From: a virus
Strand: one strand, 5' to 3'
IMG/VR virus record: IMGVR_UViG_3300017786_000073
Span: 1-31,557 of that record
Length of the DNA: 31,557 nt
Positions 1 to 8,667 of the stretch are shown piece by piece; position 1 is the stretch's first letter, and every line of letters begins with the position of its first letter. Under the pieces are notes generated by a model that saw only the letters and a list, made by a program, of their open reading frames with translations, did no database searches and was not told the DNA's origin. A program made the position numbers and the translations under genes.

Positions 1-123
1 TGAAAGCATTTAAAGGAATATAATATGGACGAAAGTAGACACATAAAAAAGGAAAGTATTTTAAAAGCATTAGAAAAGTCGCTAGGTGTTGTTACGGTTG
101 CTTGTAAATCTTCTGATGTTCCA
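1..123. repeat. Terminal direct repeat, left copy
   Basis: The first 123 bases are identical to the last 123 (31435-31557). The repeat covers the end of the dioxygenase gene and the start of the small terminase gene. It means the sequence closes into a circle of about 31,434 bp. It may be an assembly overlap on a circular or circularly permuted genome, or a true short terminal repeat. The sequence alone cannot tell these apart. Confidence 0.95.
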
Positions 124-378
124 CGTTCAACATATTACAAATGGTTAAACGAAGATGAAGAATTTGCAAAGGCAGTTAAGGACATTGAGAATATAGCACT
201 CGACTTTGGGGAAAGTCAGTTACACAAGCAAATAGGAGATGGAAACACCTCGGCTACTATTTTCTTTTTAAAGACAAAGGGTAAGAAAAGAGGTTACATA
301 GAACGTAACGAACTAGATTTAACTTCAGGAGATGAACCAATTAAAATTAATGTAAATATAAAAGGGGTTGAATATTGA
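25..378 (+). CDS. terS: Terminase small subunit (DNA recognition for packaging)
   Basis: This 117-residue protein carries a helix-turn-helix around residues 22-45 (GVVTVACKSSDVPRSTYYKW), the usual N-terminal DNA-binding fold of terminase small subunits. A short helical region and a charged tail follow. The family binds the packaging site and hands DNA to the large subunit. The next gene, which overlaps the end of this one, is a clear large terminase, which supports the call. In the closed circle the ATG lies one base after the stop of the dioxygenase gene, so it is probably co-transcribed with the modification genes. No Shine-Dalgarno sequence is present. Small terminases diverge strongly, so the role rests on the HTH plus position. 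Confidence 0.85.
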   Translation: MDESRHIKKESILKALEKSLGVVTVACKSSDVPRSTYYKWLNEDEEFAKAVKDIENIALDFGESQLHKQIGDGNTSATIFFLKTKGKKRGYIERNELDLTSGDEPIKINVNIKGVEY

Positions 379-1678
379 TACTGAATTTACTGTTACACAA
401 GGACAGGCAATAGAATATCTATTTGACAACAAAACAACAGAAGTATTATTTGGTGGTGCAGCAGGTGGGGGTAAGTCTTGGGTTGGTTGTAGTTGGTTAA
501 TTCTTTTATGTATCAAATACCCTAAGACAAGATATTTAATGGGCAGGTCTAAGTTAGACAGTTTGAAAAAGACCACTCTAAATACTTTCTTTGAAGTATG
601 TCAGACTTGGGGCATCTTAGCTAACAAGCACTATAATTTCAACGCAGGTTCTAACATTATTAAGTTTTATAACGGAAGTGAGATAATACTGAAAGACCTG
701 TTTCTATATCCTTCAGACAGAAACTTTGACAGTCTTGGTTCACTAGAAATAACTGCTGCTTTTATAGATGAAGCAAATCAGATAACAGAAAAAGCCAAGA
801 ACATAGTGGCTTCAAGAATGAGATATAAGTTAGATGATTATAATATCATACCTAAACTGTTAATGACTTGTAACCCTGCTAAAAATTGGGTATATACTCA
901 ATACTATAAACCTGCAAAGGAAGGTGTAGAAAAACCACACAGAAAGTTTATACAAAGCCTTGTTGATGACAATCAATTTATTTCAAAGCATTACAAATCA
1001 CAACTACTAACTTTAGATGAATTAAGTAAACAAAGATTACTATTTGGTAATTGGGAATACGATGCTACTAACGATAACTTAATAGAATATGATGCTATAC
1101 TTAACCTGTTTAGTCAGTTTGGGAAAGAAGGCGATAAATACATCAGTTGTGATGTTGCACGATTTGGAAGCGATAAAACAGTTATAATGTATTGGGAAGG
1201 GCTTAATATCATTAAAATAAGAACCTTGCTTAAATCGGCTGTAAATGAGGTTGTGGAGGAAATTAGAAGGTTACAACAACAATATGCAGTTAAACTTACA
1301 AATATTATAGTTGATGAAGATGGTGTGGGTGGTGGTGTTAAAGATTATATGAGATGCCGAGGTTTTATAAATAACTCAAAGGCAATTAAGGGCGAGAACT
1401 ATCAGAACTTAAAAACCCAATGTTATTATAAATTAGCTGACTTAGTAAATACTGCACAGATTGGTATTGAATGTCCTGATATAAATATTAAGAACCAAAT
1501 CATTGAGGAGTTAGAGCAGGTTAGAACAAAAGATGCAGACAAAGATAATAAGCTAAAGATAATACCTAAAGAAACTGTAAAAGACATTATAGGTCGTTCT
1601 CCTGATTATTCAGATGCCTTAGCTATGAGAATGTTTTTTGAGTTAGATGCTAATTATGGTAGGTATTTTGTTCAATAA
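368..1678 (+). CDS. terL: Terminase large subunit (packaging ATPase and nuclease)
   Basis: This 436-residue protein has the two-domain terminase layout. The N-terminal ATPase shows a Walker A motif at about residues 28-37 (FGGAAGGGKS) and a Walker B at 130-135 (AAFIDE). The C-terminal RNase H-like nuclease shows an acidic strand around 257 (SCDVARFG), a second (IIVDEDGVGGG) near 316, and a late aspartate in SPDYSDAL. It powers DNA translocation into the prohead and cuts genome units. The start is TTG at 368, overlapping the small subunit by 11 bases. The next in-frame Met is at residue 58, after Walker A, so the TTG or another non-ATG start is required. A hairpin terminator follows directly. 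Confidence 0.96.
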   Translation: MNIDTEFTVTQGQAIEYLFDNKTTEVLFGGAAGGGKSWVGCSWLILLCIKYPKTRYLMGRSKLDSLKKTTLNTFFEVCQTWGILANKHYNFNAGSNIIKFYNGSEIILKDLFLYPSDRNFDSLGSLEITAAFIDEANQITEKAKNIVASRMRYKLDDYNIIPKLLMTCNPAKNWVYTQYYKPAKEGVEKPHRKFIQSLVDDNQFISKHYKSQLLTLDELSKQRLLFGNWEYDATNDNLIEYDAILNLFSQFGKEGDKYISCDVARFGSDKTVIMYWEGLNIIKIRTLLKSAVNEVVEEIRRLQQQYAVKLTNIIVDEDGVGGGVKDYMRCRGFINNSKAIKGENYQNLKTQCYYKLADLVNTAQIGIECPDINIKNQIIEELEQVRTKDADKDNKLKIIPKETVKDIIGRSPDYSDALAMRMFFELDANYGRYFVQ

Positions 1679-1679
1679 A

Positions 1680-1709
1680 AAAGGTGCAACCCCTAAGAAC
1701 TGCACCTTT
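1680..1709 (+). terminator. Intrinsic terminator after terminase
   Basis: An AAAGGTGCA arm (1680-1688) pairs with TGCACCTTT (1701-1709), a 9-bp perfect stem with a 12-base loop, starting right after the terL stop codon. The stem is A-rich on the left and T-rich on the right. It fits a terminator separating the modification/packaging unit from the tail unit, and a promoter-like motif follows about 65 bases later. Confidence 0.75.
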
Positions 1710-1772
1710 AATAAACAAAAACTTTATTGAAAACGAGGTCAAATATACGATTTTAAACTAAATAACCAAAAA

Positions 1773-1786
1773 TTCTATTATATAAT
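1773..1786 (+). promoter_or_regulatory. Phage late-promoter-like motif, copy 1
   Basis: TTCTATTATATAAT directly abuts the ATG at 1787. The core TTCTATTATATA recurs before the genes at 12027, 14362 and 29421, and as aTCTATTATATA before 11268, always between genes. If TATTAT acts as the -10 box, transcription would begin at or next to the ATG, giving a leaderless mRNA. It follows the 1680-1709 terminator, as expected for a new transcription unit. Confidence 0.65.
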
Positions 1787-2431
1787 ATGCGATTACAAAT
1801 AAATAAAGATGGCAAGGAGAGTGTTTACACACTAATCAACAGTTGGAATGATGTAACACTTGATAAGTGGATTAAACTAATAAGCAAAAAAGAAAAAACT
1901 ACTAGCCAAGAAGCTATTGAAACCATTAGTGTATTGACTGATATTCCTAAAAAGTTAATCACAAAATTAAGTATCAATGATGTTGCAGCTATAATGAAAA
2001 GAATATCTTATTTACAAGAAAAATCAGATACTTCTTTAAAAAGAATTATAAGGATTAATGATATTGAGTATGGATTCCACCCAAATCTAGAAGAAATTAC
2101 ATTAGGCGAGTATGCAGACATAGAAACATATCTGAAAAATGGATTAGAACATAACCTAACTAAATTAATGTCAGTGTTATACAGACCAATAACAGAGAGA
2201 GATGGAGATAATTATTCAATAGAAGCATACGGATTAAGTAATGCTAGAATGAGGGCAGAAAAGTTTAAAAAGATGAAAGCAAAAGATGTTAATAGTTCAT
2301 TGGTTTTTTTTTGGACTTTCGTAAAGCAACTATTGATATGTTTGCAGCAGTATTTAACGGAACAGAATCTAACGATACTAAACAAAGTACAGATGAACAA
2401 TTTGCAGACAAGTGGGGTTGGTTCGGAGTGA
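1787..2431 (+). CDS. Tail assembly chaperone, upstream (zero) frame
   Basis: This 214-residue frame is the first part of a gene that appears to continue in another frame. Residues 1-175 read like a globular phage tail protein (charged, regular, no low complexity). After a run of nine T at 2304-2312 the rest (about 39 residues) overlaps a much more protein-like -1 frame. In lambda-type phages a tail assembly chaperone makes a short form and a -1 frameshifted long form (gpG/gpGT). The layout here matches that pattern: a T TTT TTT slippery heptamer in the zero frame, then a -1 frame that ends in an ATGA overlap with the next gene. The family assignment is inferred from this architecture and position in a tail block. 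Expected products are 214 residues without the shift and about 256 with it. Confidence 0.7.
   Translation: MRLQINKDGKESVYTLINSWNDVTLDKWIKLISKKEKTTSQEAIETISVLTDIPKKLITKLSINDVAAIMKRISYLQEKSDTSLKRIIRINDIEYGFHPNLEEITLGEYADIETYLKNGLEHNLTKLMSVLYRPITERDGDNYSIEAYGLSNARMRAEKFKKMKAKDVNSSLVFFWTFVKQLLICLQQYLTEQNLTILNKVQMNNLQTSGVGSE
2304..2312 (+). other. Slippery T9 run, candidate -1 frameshift site
   Basis: Nine consecutive T contain a T TTT TTT heptamer in register with the zero frame (T at 2305, codons at 2306 and 2309). Slipping back one base at 2311 reads TTG GAC and enters the downstream frame. Transcriptional slippage on the homopolymer would also join the frames. An undercounted T (true run of ten) would fuse the frames outright, so a sequencing or assembly error must be considered. 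Confidence 0.6.
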
Positions 2432-2556
2432 TGTATAGATTAACTAATGGTGAGATAATTAATTTAGAAAGAATAACTAATCTAAGTCTGTATGAATGTT
2501 TGACTTGGCTAACTTATGAAACAGATTTAAACGAAACTAAAGCAGTACAGAAATGA
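2311..2556 (+). CDS. Tail assembly chaperone, downstream (-1) frame extension
   Basis: About 81 residues in the -1 frame relative to the 1787 gene. The composition looks like a real folded domain, with FADKWGWFGVMYRLTNGE followed by a helix containing SLYECLTWLTYETD. This resembles the C-terminal part of short tail proteins in Bacteroidetes phages. The stop TGA (2554-2556) overlaps the next start (ATG at 2553), the tight coupling seen elsewhere in this genome, which argues that this frame is translated. It has no good independent start; an internal ATG lies at 2338. It is best read as the C-terminal half of a fusion made by frameshifting at 2304-2312. Confidence 0.65.
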   Translation: MDFRKATIDMFAAVFNGTESNDTKQSTDEQFADKWGWFGVMYRLTNGEIINLERITNLSLYECLTWLTYETDLNETKAVQK

Positions 2557-3047
2557 CATATTTTAAAGATTATAATAACACAATAGACACTTTAAAACAA
2601 TTAGGTGCTAATCATTATCAAATTAAAACTACATCATCAGGGGATATATATGAGATAGACTTAGAGAAAAACACAATGTACCCATTGATGCATATTAACC
2701 CTGTAAATGCAATAGCAGGAACACACGAGATGACTTTAAACTTTCAGATATTTATAATGGACTTAGTGTTTCCAGACCAATCAAATGAACAGGAAGTGTT
2801 ATCAGATTGCCTACAGATTTGTAATGACTTAATAGGTACGTTTAAAAATGGGGAAAGCCTTTTATTGTCTAACCAAGGTGTAAATGCTATACCTAAATAC
2901 TTTACAGATGGCGACATAAGTTTAGAACCATTTACAGAAAGATTTGACAGTTCAGTAACAGGTTGGGTATTTACCTTGCCGATAATAATAGAAAATGAAT
3001 ATAACACCTGTATAGCACCTCAATCTACAACTGATGCAATACAATAA
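2553..3047 (+). CDS. Tail completion/terminator-like structural protein
   Basis: This 164-residue protein has no signal peptide or membrane segment. The middle and C-terminal parts (LMHINPVNAI near residue 50, PFTERFDSSVTGWVFTLPI near 125-145) resemble a conserved tail protein of Bacteroidetes phages in which a strand-rich core ends in a 'GW.F.(I/L).I' segment. That pattern recalls tail-completion or tail-terminator proteins. Its place between a tail chaperone and neck-type proteins fits. The start overlaps the previous frame (ATGA). The exact role is not proven by motifs. Confidence 0.55.
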   Translation: MTYFKDYNNTIDTLKQLGANHYQIKTTSSGDIYEIDLEKNTMYPLMHINPVNAIAGTHEMTLNFQIFIMDLVFPDQSNEQEVLSDCLQICNDLIGTFKNGESLLLSNQGVNAIPKYFTDGDISLEPFTERFDSSVTGWVFTLPIIIENEYNTCIAPQSTTDAIQ

Positions 3048-3115
3048 TGTTTAAATTTAAAATAGGAAAATTAACAATACAACTAATACCACCAAAGATA
3101 AGTTATGAATTATGA
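3047..3115 (+). CDS. Very small possible protein (22 aa)
   Basis: An ATG overlaps the previous stop (TAATG) and opens a 22-codon frame starting MFKFKIGKLTIQLIPPKIS and ending 11 bases into the next gene. It fills a spacer that would otherwise be empty between tightly packed genes, and the stop-start overlap is the local style. No function can be assigned. It could be a leader peptide or a remnant of a longer gene. Confidence 0.3.
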   Translation: MFKFKIGKLTIQLIPPKISYEL

Positions 3116-3452
3116 AGATGTAATAGAAAAGCTAGAAGAAATAAGTATAGAATTAGAATCATATAATGACTATCCTGATTCAGCTAGTAACAATGCTAAA
3201 AAGGCGATAGAATGGAAAAAGAAAAATGGGAGTGATTGTGGAACTAGGGTTGGGTGGACTAGGGCTTCACAATTAGCAGGTAAAAAGAATATAAGCAGAG
3301 ATACCATAGCACGTATGGCTTCATTTAAAAGGCATCAACAAAATAAAGATGTTCCTTATTCTGAGGGTTGTGGTGGTATTATGTGGGATGCTTGGGGTGG
3401 AACATCAGGAATAGAATGGGCAATTAATAAATTAAAACAAATAGATAAATAA
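3105..3452 (+). CDS. Conserved phage domain protein of unknown function (CGTRVGW/SEGCGG type)
   Basis: This 115-residue protein is dominated by a highly conserved phage module: SNNAKKAIEWKKKNG, CGTRVGWTRASQLA, ISRDTIARMASFKRHQQNK and YSEGCGGIMWDAWGG. In many phages this module is found alone or fused to head proteins such as proteases or portals. Its function is unknown to me. The conserved Cys, Arg, His and Trp residues suggest a catalytic or metal-linked role, but that is inference. Here it is free-standing within the tail/neck block. ATG at 3105 follows an AT-rich 57-base spacer. Confidence 0.75.
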   Translation: MNYEDVIEKLEEISIELESYNDYPDSASNNAKKAIEWKKKNGSDCGTRVGWTRASQLAGKKNISRDTIARMASFKRHQQNKDVPYSEGCGGIMWDAWGGTSGIEWAINKLKQIDK

Positions 3453-3453
3453 A

Positions 3454-3897
3454 ATGGCAGACTTAACAACAACTCTAAGCGAATCAGTAGTCTTAAATGG
3501 TGCAGTTAGAGGAACAACAAACACAGTAACAACTACAGGGATTAATAACGTATATGAACGTATTGTAACTTGCACAACAGGGCAAACTACACACTTAGCA
3601 GCTTTTAATACTAATTCTTATGGCTCGGCAGTTCAAATAGACAAAGAAGATGTAAGGTATATTAGAGTAACTAATTTAGATGCTACAAACACTTTAGAAT
3701 TAGCAGTAGTTGGTGCAGCTACATTATACCAAGTATTACTAAAAGCAGGTCAATCACATATACTTTGTGCAGCAGAAGATGTTATGTTAGCAGAAGCTGA
3801 TACATCTCCTAGCTTTGGTACTATGGCTGATTTAACTAGCTTACAGGTTAGCCCTGCAGCTACTTTAGATGTAGAGATATTTGTAGCTAGTGTATAA
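3454..3897 (+). CDS. Putative small structural (virion) protein
   Basis: This 147-residue protein is rich in Thr, Ala and Val. Alternating beta-strand-like stretches (YIRVTNLDATNTLELAVV, YQVLLKAGQSHIL) suggest a small beta-sandwich such as a decoration or tail-associated protein. It has only two Cys, no membrane segment and no enzymatic motif. It begins one base after the preceding stop and its own stop overlaps the next ATG, so it belongs to the tail/neck operon. The structural role is inferred from composition and position only. Confidence 0.6.
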   Translation: MADLTTTLSESVVLNGAVRGTTNTVTTTGINNVYERIVTCTTGQTTHLAAFNTNSYGSAVQIDKEDVRYIRVTNLDATNTLELAVVGAATLYQVLLKAGQSHILCAAEDVMLAEADTSPSFGTMADLTSLQVSPAATLDVEIFVASV

Positions 3898-4451
3898 TGA
3901 AAGCATTAGAACGATACCTAAATAGTTTCGGTAAAGGTGTAGTAAACAAGTCTAAAGGAATACTACAAAAGAAGAAAAAAGTATCTTCAGGTGCATTATT
4001 AAATAGTATTAAATTTAATGTATTAAAAACTACTAACGGATATAAAGTAGATTTTAGCATGTTAGATTATGGCGAGTTTATTGATAAAGGTGTTTCAGGT
4101 GCAGGGGGGGGAATTAAAACAGGTAAAAACAAAGGCTTATACACAGGAGAAAGAACTTATGTTGATTTTAAAGGACAAAGGTTAAAAAGCCCATATAGTT
4201 ATACTAATAAAATGCCACCAACAAGGGCTTTAGATAAGTGGACAGTTAAAAGGGGTATAGCACCTAGAGATGCTAGAGGTAGGTTTTTAACAAGACAAAG
4301 TTTGAAGTTTGCAATAGCTAGAAGTATTTTTATAAAAGGTATCCAAGGTGTAAGTTTTTTTCAAAAACCTTTACAATTAGAATTAAGGGGGTTTACAACA
4401 GAAGTAATCAAAGCATTTAAACAAGATATATTAAATAATTTAAGAAAATGA
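3897..4451 (+). CDS. HK97 gp10-like neck / head-tail completion protein
   Basis: This 184-residue basic protein has the outline of HK97 gp10-type head-tail joining proteins: an N-terminal helix, a SSGALLNSIKF segment (about residues 31-41), a YGEFIDKGVSGAGGG segment (58-72) like the 'YA.(Y/F)(V/I)E.G' strand of this family, a basic arm, and a C-terminal helix (TTEVIKAFKQDILNNL). Members sit at the neck between connector and tail tube. Start and stop both overlap neighbours (TAATGA and ATGA types), so translation is probably coupled. It is somewhat longer than usual (about 120-150) because of an insertion rich in Gly, Lys and Arg at about 68-120. Confidence 0.7.
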   Translation: MKALERYLNSFGKGVVNKSKGILQKKKKVSSGALLNSIKFNVLKTTNGYKVDFSMLDYGEFIDKGVSGAGGGIKTGKNKGLYTGERTYVDFKGQRLKSPYSYTNKMPPTRALDKWTVKRGIAPRDARGRFLTRQSLKFAIARSIFIKGIQGVSFFQKPLQLELRGFTTEVIKAFKQDILNNLRK

Positions 4452-5884
4452 GTTTAGTAATAGAACAAAAACCATTATACAAGACATTACCTGTAGGTCA
4501 AGATATAATTTTCACTGTATCAGACAGCACAATAGTTGCAAATAATTTTAATGTAAAATTTGTAGCTTATGTATATGTAAGTAATAATAATGCAAATTTA
4601 AACACCACTACTAATAGGGTGGCAGTATTAAAAACAACACCTAATAACACAGGTGTAGGTATATTTTCTATGCAACCTGTTTTAGAAAGTTTTGTTAAAC
4701 CTGATAATAATGGTACTGATTTTTTAAATGGTAGTACATATAAGACAGTTACTTATTCTAACACAAGCCCACACCCTATTCATTTAATTGATAAATATGC
4801 AACATCAAACAATGCTGCTAAATATTTTATGGTAGAATTTTTTTTAGAATACTCTCCAACTATAGATGGTGTTGTAACTATAGATAATTCAAATTCAGTT
4901 TTGTCTGAACCTCGTTTATTTTACAATGGGTATTTGAATTTTGATGAAGTTCTGAATCAAGTAGGTAATAATTATGGTTACCCTTTGTCTGATTTAAACT
5001 ATGTTATGGATGCTTCTAATTCATATTTTTTAAGTAATGCACCTACCACACAATATGCAAGATTAACTGATTATGGAACTTTACCTTTTTTTAATTTTTT
5101 ATCTACAGGAGATTATTCTTTTCAAACAGGTTCTGATACTGCAACAATTTATAAAATACATTACTTTTCTATAAAACTATATAATAGTTCTAACACACAA
5201 TTAACAGGTATAACTTCTTTTGTTAATTTTACTAATGGTTCTGCCACCACACCTAACCAATATGCAAATTGTAGGATTAATTACTTCGGTGCTTTTCCTG
5301 CTAACTTAGATGGTTGGAGTTCACAATGGAATTCACATAAAGCTAATACAAGCTATTACACTATACAAGCATTTGATGATGACAACCAAATTATAAGTCA
5401 ATTATACACAATAAATATGATATCAGATGATTGTAAAGGTTATGAAAGTGTAAGATTAACTTGGTTAAACCCACATGGGGTTTGGGATTACTATACATTT
5501 ACTAAAAAGTCGGTAAGGTCATTACAAACTAAAAGGACTTCTTACACACAACTAGGGGGTACTTGGAATGAAAGCACATATAAGATAAATGGTTTCAAAG
5601 GTGGTAAGAAAAACTTTAGGTTAAATTCAAAAGAACTAATAACAATAAATACTGATTTTTTAATTGATGCTGATGCTGTTTGGTTTGAAGATTTAATAAA
5701 TAGCCCTGAAGTATATATACTTAATGGTTATTCATCAGATGCTAATGGTATGGTAAATAAATATGTAGAGCCTGTTATATTAACTACATCTAGCTATACT
5801 AGGAAAACCAAAGTAAATGATAAACTAATACAATATACATTTGAATTAGAAAAAAGTAAAAATAATAGAATACAACCTGCATAA
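4448..5884 (+). CDS. Large tail/baseplate-like structural protein
   Basis: This 478-residue protein is rich in Asn, Thr, Ser and Tyr and predicted mostly beta. Recognisable segments are an N-terminal strand region, a WFEDLINSPEVYIL segment near the C-terminus, and VRLTWLNPHGVWDYYTF around 335-352. The last resembles the core of tail proteins in Bacteroidetes phages that are usually found beside the tape measure and hub genes. Its start overlaps the neck gene by four bases and its stop overlaps the next ATG. No signal peptide or catalytic site is visible. A distal-tail or baseplate role is an inference from size, composition and neighbours. Confidence 0.6.
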   Translation: MSLVIEQKPLYKTLPVGQDIIFTVSDSTIVANNFNVKFVAYVYVSNNNANLNTTTNRVAVLKTTPNNTGVGIFSMQPVLESFVKPDNNGTDFLNGSTYKTVTYSNTSPHPIHLIDKYATSNNAAKYFMVEFFLEYSPTIDGVVTIDNSNSVLSEPRLFYNGYLNFDEVLNQVGNNYGYPLSDLNYVMDASNSYFLSNAPTTQYARLTDYGTLPFFNFLSTGDYSFQTGSDTATIYKIHYFSIKLYNSSNTQLTGITSFVNFTNGSATTPNQYANCRINYFGAFPANLDGWSSQWNSHKANTSYYTIQAFDDDNQIISQLYTINMISDDCKGYESVRLTWLNPHGVWDYYTFTKKSVRSLQTKRTSYTQLGGTWNESTYKINGFKGGKKNFRLNSKELITINTDFLIDADAVWFEDLINSPEVYILNGYSSDANGMVNKYVEPVILTTSSYTRKTKVNDKLIQYTFELEKSKNNRIQPA

Positions 5885-8667
5885 TGAGTGTTCAACTAAT
5901 ATTATACCCACAAAACTATCAAGGGGTTTATCAATCTAACTCTAGTGTTATAACTACTAACTTAGTTGCAGATGGTTCTCGGTTTACATCAATATCTAGT
6001 CATAGTGGTTACAGTTCTTCAACAAGCGACCCTGCATTTGATGCAATAACTAATGATGCACCAATAAGTAATTGGAAAAAGTTTAGGTCGCAAGGAAGTA
6101 CTGCTTTTGCAAATGTAGATTTTCCTATTGTTATATCAGGTTTTAACCCTAAACTAAGATTTAGAGCAGCATCAGGGGGTACTAATTCAAGTAGTGGTGT
6201 ATACCAAACAATAAACAATTTAGTAGTAGGTGCTTCATATCAATTAAAATTTAGGGTAGTCAATGCAGCATCAGGGGGGTTTATATTTATAGGTGCTAAT
6301 GGTTATGGTAACAATTTAGGTGGTGGTGGTGTAACTGCTATATCAACCACAGGAACAGGTTTTAAGACATTTGATTTTACAGCAGTAAATTCATCAGAAG
6401 AACTTATAATGGATTACCAAAATGATGGTGCTGATGCTATAGATATAAGAAGAATAACAATTAAAGGTGCAGGTGCCACCCCACCAATAGTATTTACTGA
6501 TTTAGCAGATGGACAAGTTATATGCGACTTATATGAAGATGAAGATATACCATTAAGCCTTTCTATTGATGACTTTAAAAATGTAGCTGAAAAAACACAA
6601 AGTTATTCTAAGGACTTTAACTTACCTGCTACTAAACGAAACAATAGAATATTTACACAAATATTTGAGATAACTAATTCTGTAGAAAGTAACGCAGAAT
6701 CTTTTAACCCTTATGTGCAAACACAATGTGTATTAAAACAAGATGGAAATATTATTTTTAGGGGTTTTTTAAAATTAATTGATATAGTTAATAAAGAAGG
6801 GGAAATAAGCTATAACGTAAATTTATATTCTGAATCAATAATATTAGTAGATGTGTTACAAAATAAACTATTTAGAGATTTAGATTTTTCAGAACTAGAA
6901 CACGAATATAACAAAACAAATATAGTTAATAGTTGGTATGATAGCACAGGTATAACCTTAACAGAACCTTTAGCTGCTAATTCTTTTGCAGGTGCAGTTA
7001 ATGACACCACAACTACTGTTTTAAAATACCCTTTTGTTGATTGGACAGGAGATTTAACAGTAAACAATTCTACTAACTTTCCTATATTAAAAAAATTAGA
7101 AGATGCTTTTAGACCTTTCATACAATGTAAATATATATTAGATAATATATTTAATGATGCAGGCTTTACATATACATCAACTTTTTTAAACAGTTCTACA
7201 TTTACTAATTTATTTATGGACTTTAATTGGGGTGCAGGAAATGCACCTATCGATTTAGGTAGTAATTCAGAAGTTGGTATTTATAGAAATTTATCAGCAC
7301 ATTATGCAGGAACAAGCTATACTAATTTAAAAATTAATTTAGATGCTTTAGGTGGTTCTTTTGGTTCAAGTGTTGATTATAACACTACTACTAATAAAAT
7401 AACATCAGTTAATAACAATAGTACATATAATTTAAATTATTGGTACGAAATAATAGTTCAAAGCAATTTCCCTAACCATCAATATTCTACAAGATGGTTT
7501 ATAACAAGAAATAATGGTACTACAGAAGAAATAGATTTAGTCCCTTTAACAAGTGCAAGTGGTATAGTAACTTATCAAGGAACTGTATCTATAATATTAG
7601 ATGCAGGGGAAACTGCTGAAGCACAATTCAAAGCATCTGCTGCTAACCAAGTGTACCAAAGATATGACACTATAAACACACCACCTACACTTAATTTTTC
7701 ATCTATATTTATAACTAGGTCTGTAGATGGTATAACAGATTCTACTTTACTAAATAATTTAAGGGGGGATTTAGGGCAATGGGATTATTTAAAAAGTATT
7801 ATTAATATGTTTAATTTAATTATTAGGCAAGATGAATCTAATCCTACTAATTTATTAATAGAAACCTACGACACTGTGTTTAATGACATCAGTAAGGGTT
7901 TAACTTTATCAGAAAGAAATATTACACACGATTGGACAAATAAAATAGATGCTACTGAAATTAAATTAACACCTTTAGATTTAATTAAGGAAACTATATT
8001 TGATTACTCTGAAGATGAAGAAGATTATTGTGGTAATTTATATAAAGAAACTTTTAACGAAACTTATGGGGGTAAAAAGTTTATTGCAAGGGGTAACACT
8101 TTATTTGTAGGAAGCGAAGAAATAGAAGCTATGGCATTTGCTGCTACAGTTGTTAAACCTTTATTTGACTTTACCCCACAATTTATTACACCTGCTATAT
8201 TTTCTAAAGATAGTGGAACATATCAGAGTTTTGATAATTTACCTAGAATATTATACAAAACATCTGCTATTCCTTTTACAATGACTGATGGTACTTCTTA
8301 TAAGATACCTGCACAAAATGGGGTAGGAGAAACTGCTGCTGAAACAAGATTTTTACAATTTAGCCATACTACAGATATGCTTCCTCAAAACACATCATTA
8401 GATTTAAACTTTGGTTCTCATCAATTAATAGGGATACCGACTAATACTATACATAGTTTATATCAAGAATATTGGTCTACATATTTTGATGAGTTATATA
8501 ATTTTGACACAAAGTCAATGACACTTAAAGTTAATTTGAATGCAGCAGATATTAATCAATTTAATTTTAACGATAAAGTTATTATTATGAACAGGGCATT
8601 TAGAGTAAATAAAATAGATTATAAACCGACAGATTTATCTACAGTTGAATTTATACTTATACCATAA
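5884..8667 (+). CDS. Tail hub / minor tail protein with N-terminal carbohydrate-binding-like domain
   Basis: This 927-residue protein is the largest product of the genome. Residues about 1-200 form a beta-rich region resembling a carbohydrate-binding module. A second region starts near 205 (GQVICDLYEDEDIPLSLSID) and continues with SQ-type segments such as KTQSYSKDFNLPATKRNNR and VLKQDGNIIFRGFLKLIDI. That region is typical of large tail-hub proteins in Bacteroidetes phages and prophages. The C-terminus (NDKVIIMNRAFRVNKIDYKPTD) resembles the end of hub or baseplate proteins. It probably forms the tail tip that contacts the host surface. It overlaps the genes on both sides by one base (TAATG). 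Confidence 0.65.
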   Translation: MSVQLILYPQNYQGVYQSNSSVITTNLVADGSRFTSISSHSGYSSSTSDPAFDAITNDAPISNWKKFRSQGSTAFANVDFPIVISGFNPKLRFRAASGGTNSSSGVYQTINNLVVGASYQLKFRVVNAASGGFIFIGANGYGNNLGGGGVTAISTTGTGFKTFDFTAVNSSEELIMDYQNDGADAIDIRRITIKGAGATPPIVFTDLADGQVICDLYEDEDIPLSLSIDDFKNVAEKTQSYSKDFNLPATKRNNRIFTQIFEITNSVESNAESFNPYVQTQCVLKQDGNIIFRGFLKLIDIVNKEGEISYNVNLYSESIILVDVLQNKLFRDLDFSELEHEYNKTNIVNSWYDSTGITLTEPLAANSFAGAVNDTTTTVLKYPFVDWTGDLTVNNSTNFPILKKLEDAFRPFIQCKYILDNIFNDAGFTYTSTFLNSSTFTNLFMDFNWGAGNAPIDLGSNSEVGIYRNLSAHYAGTSYTNLKINLDALGGSFGSSVDYNTTTNKITSVNNNSTYNLNYWYEIIVQSNFPNHQYSTRWFITRNNGTTEEIDLVPLTSASGIVTYQGTVSIILDAGETAEAQFKASAANQVYQRYDTINTPPTLNFSSIFITRSVDGITDSTLLNNLRGDLGQWDYLKSIINMFNLIIRQDESNPTNLLIETYDTVFNDISKGLTLSERNITHDWTNKIDATEIKLTPLDLIKETIFDYSEDEEDYCGNLYKETFNETYGGKKFIARGNTLFVGSEEIEAMAFAATVVKPLFDFTPQFITPAIFSKDSGTYQSFDNLPRILYKTSAIPFTMTDGTSYKIPAQNGVGETAAETRFLQFSHTTDMLPQNTSLDLNFGSHQLIGIPTNTIHSLYQEYWSTYFDELYNFDTKSMTLKVNLNAADINQFNFNDKVIIMNRAFRVNKIDYKPTDLSTVEFILIP

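Noticed and set aside
1781-1786. TATAAT as a standard sigma-70 -10 box
   Set aside because: It would place the start site inside the coding region after the ATG, and Bacteroidetes hosts use TAnnTTTG rather than TATAAT; reading TATTAT in the motif as the -10 box fits the ATG better.
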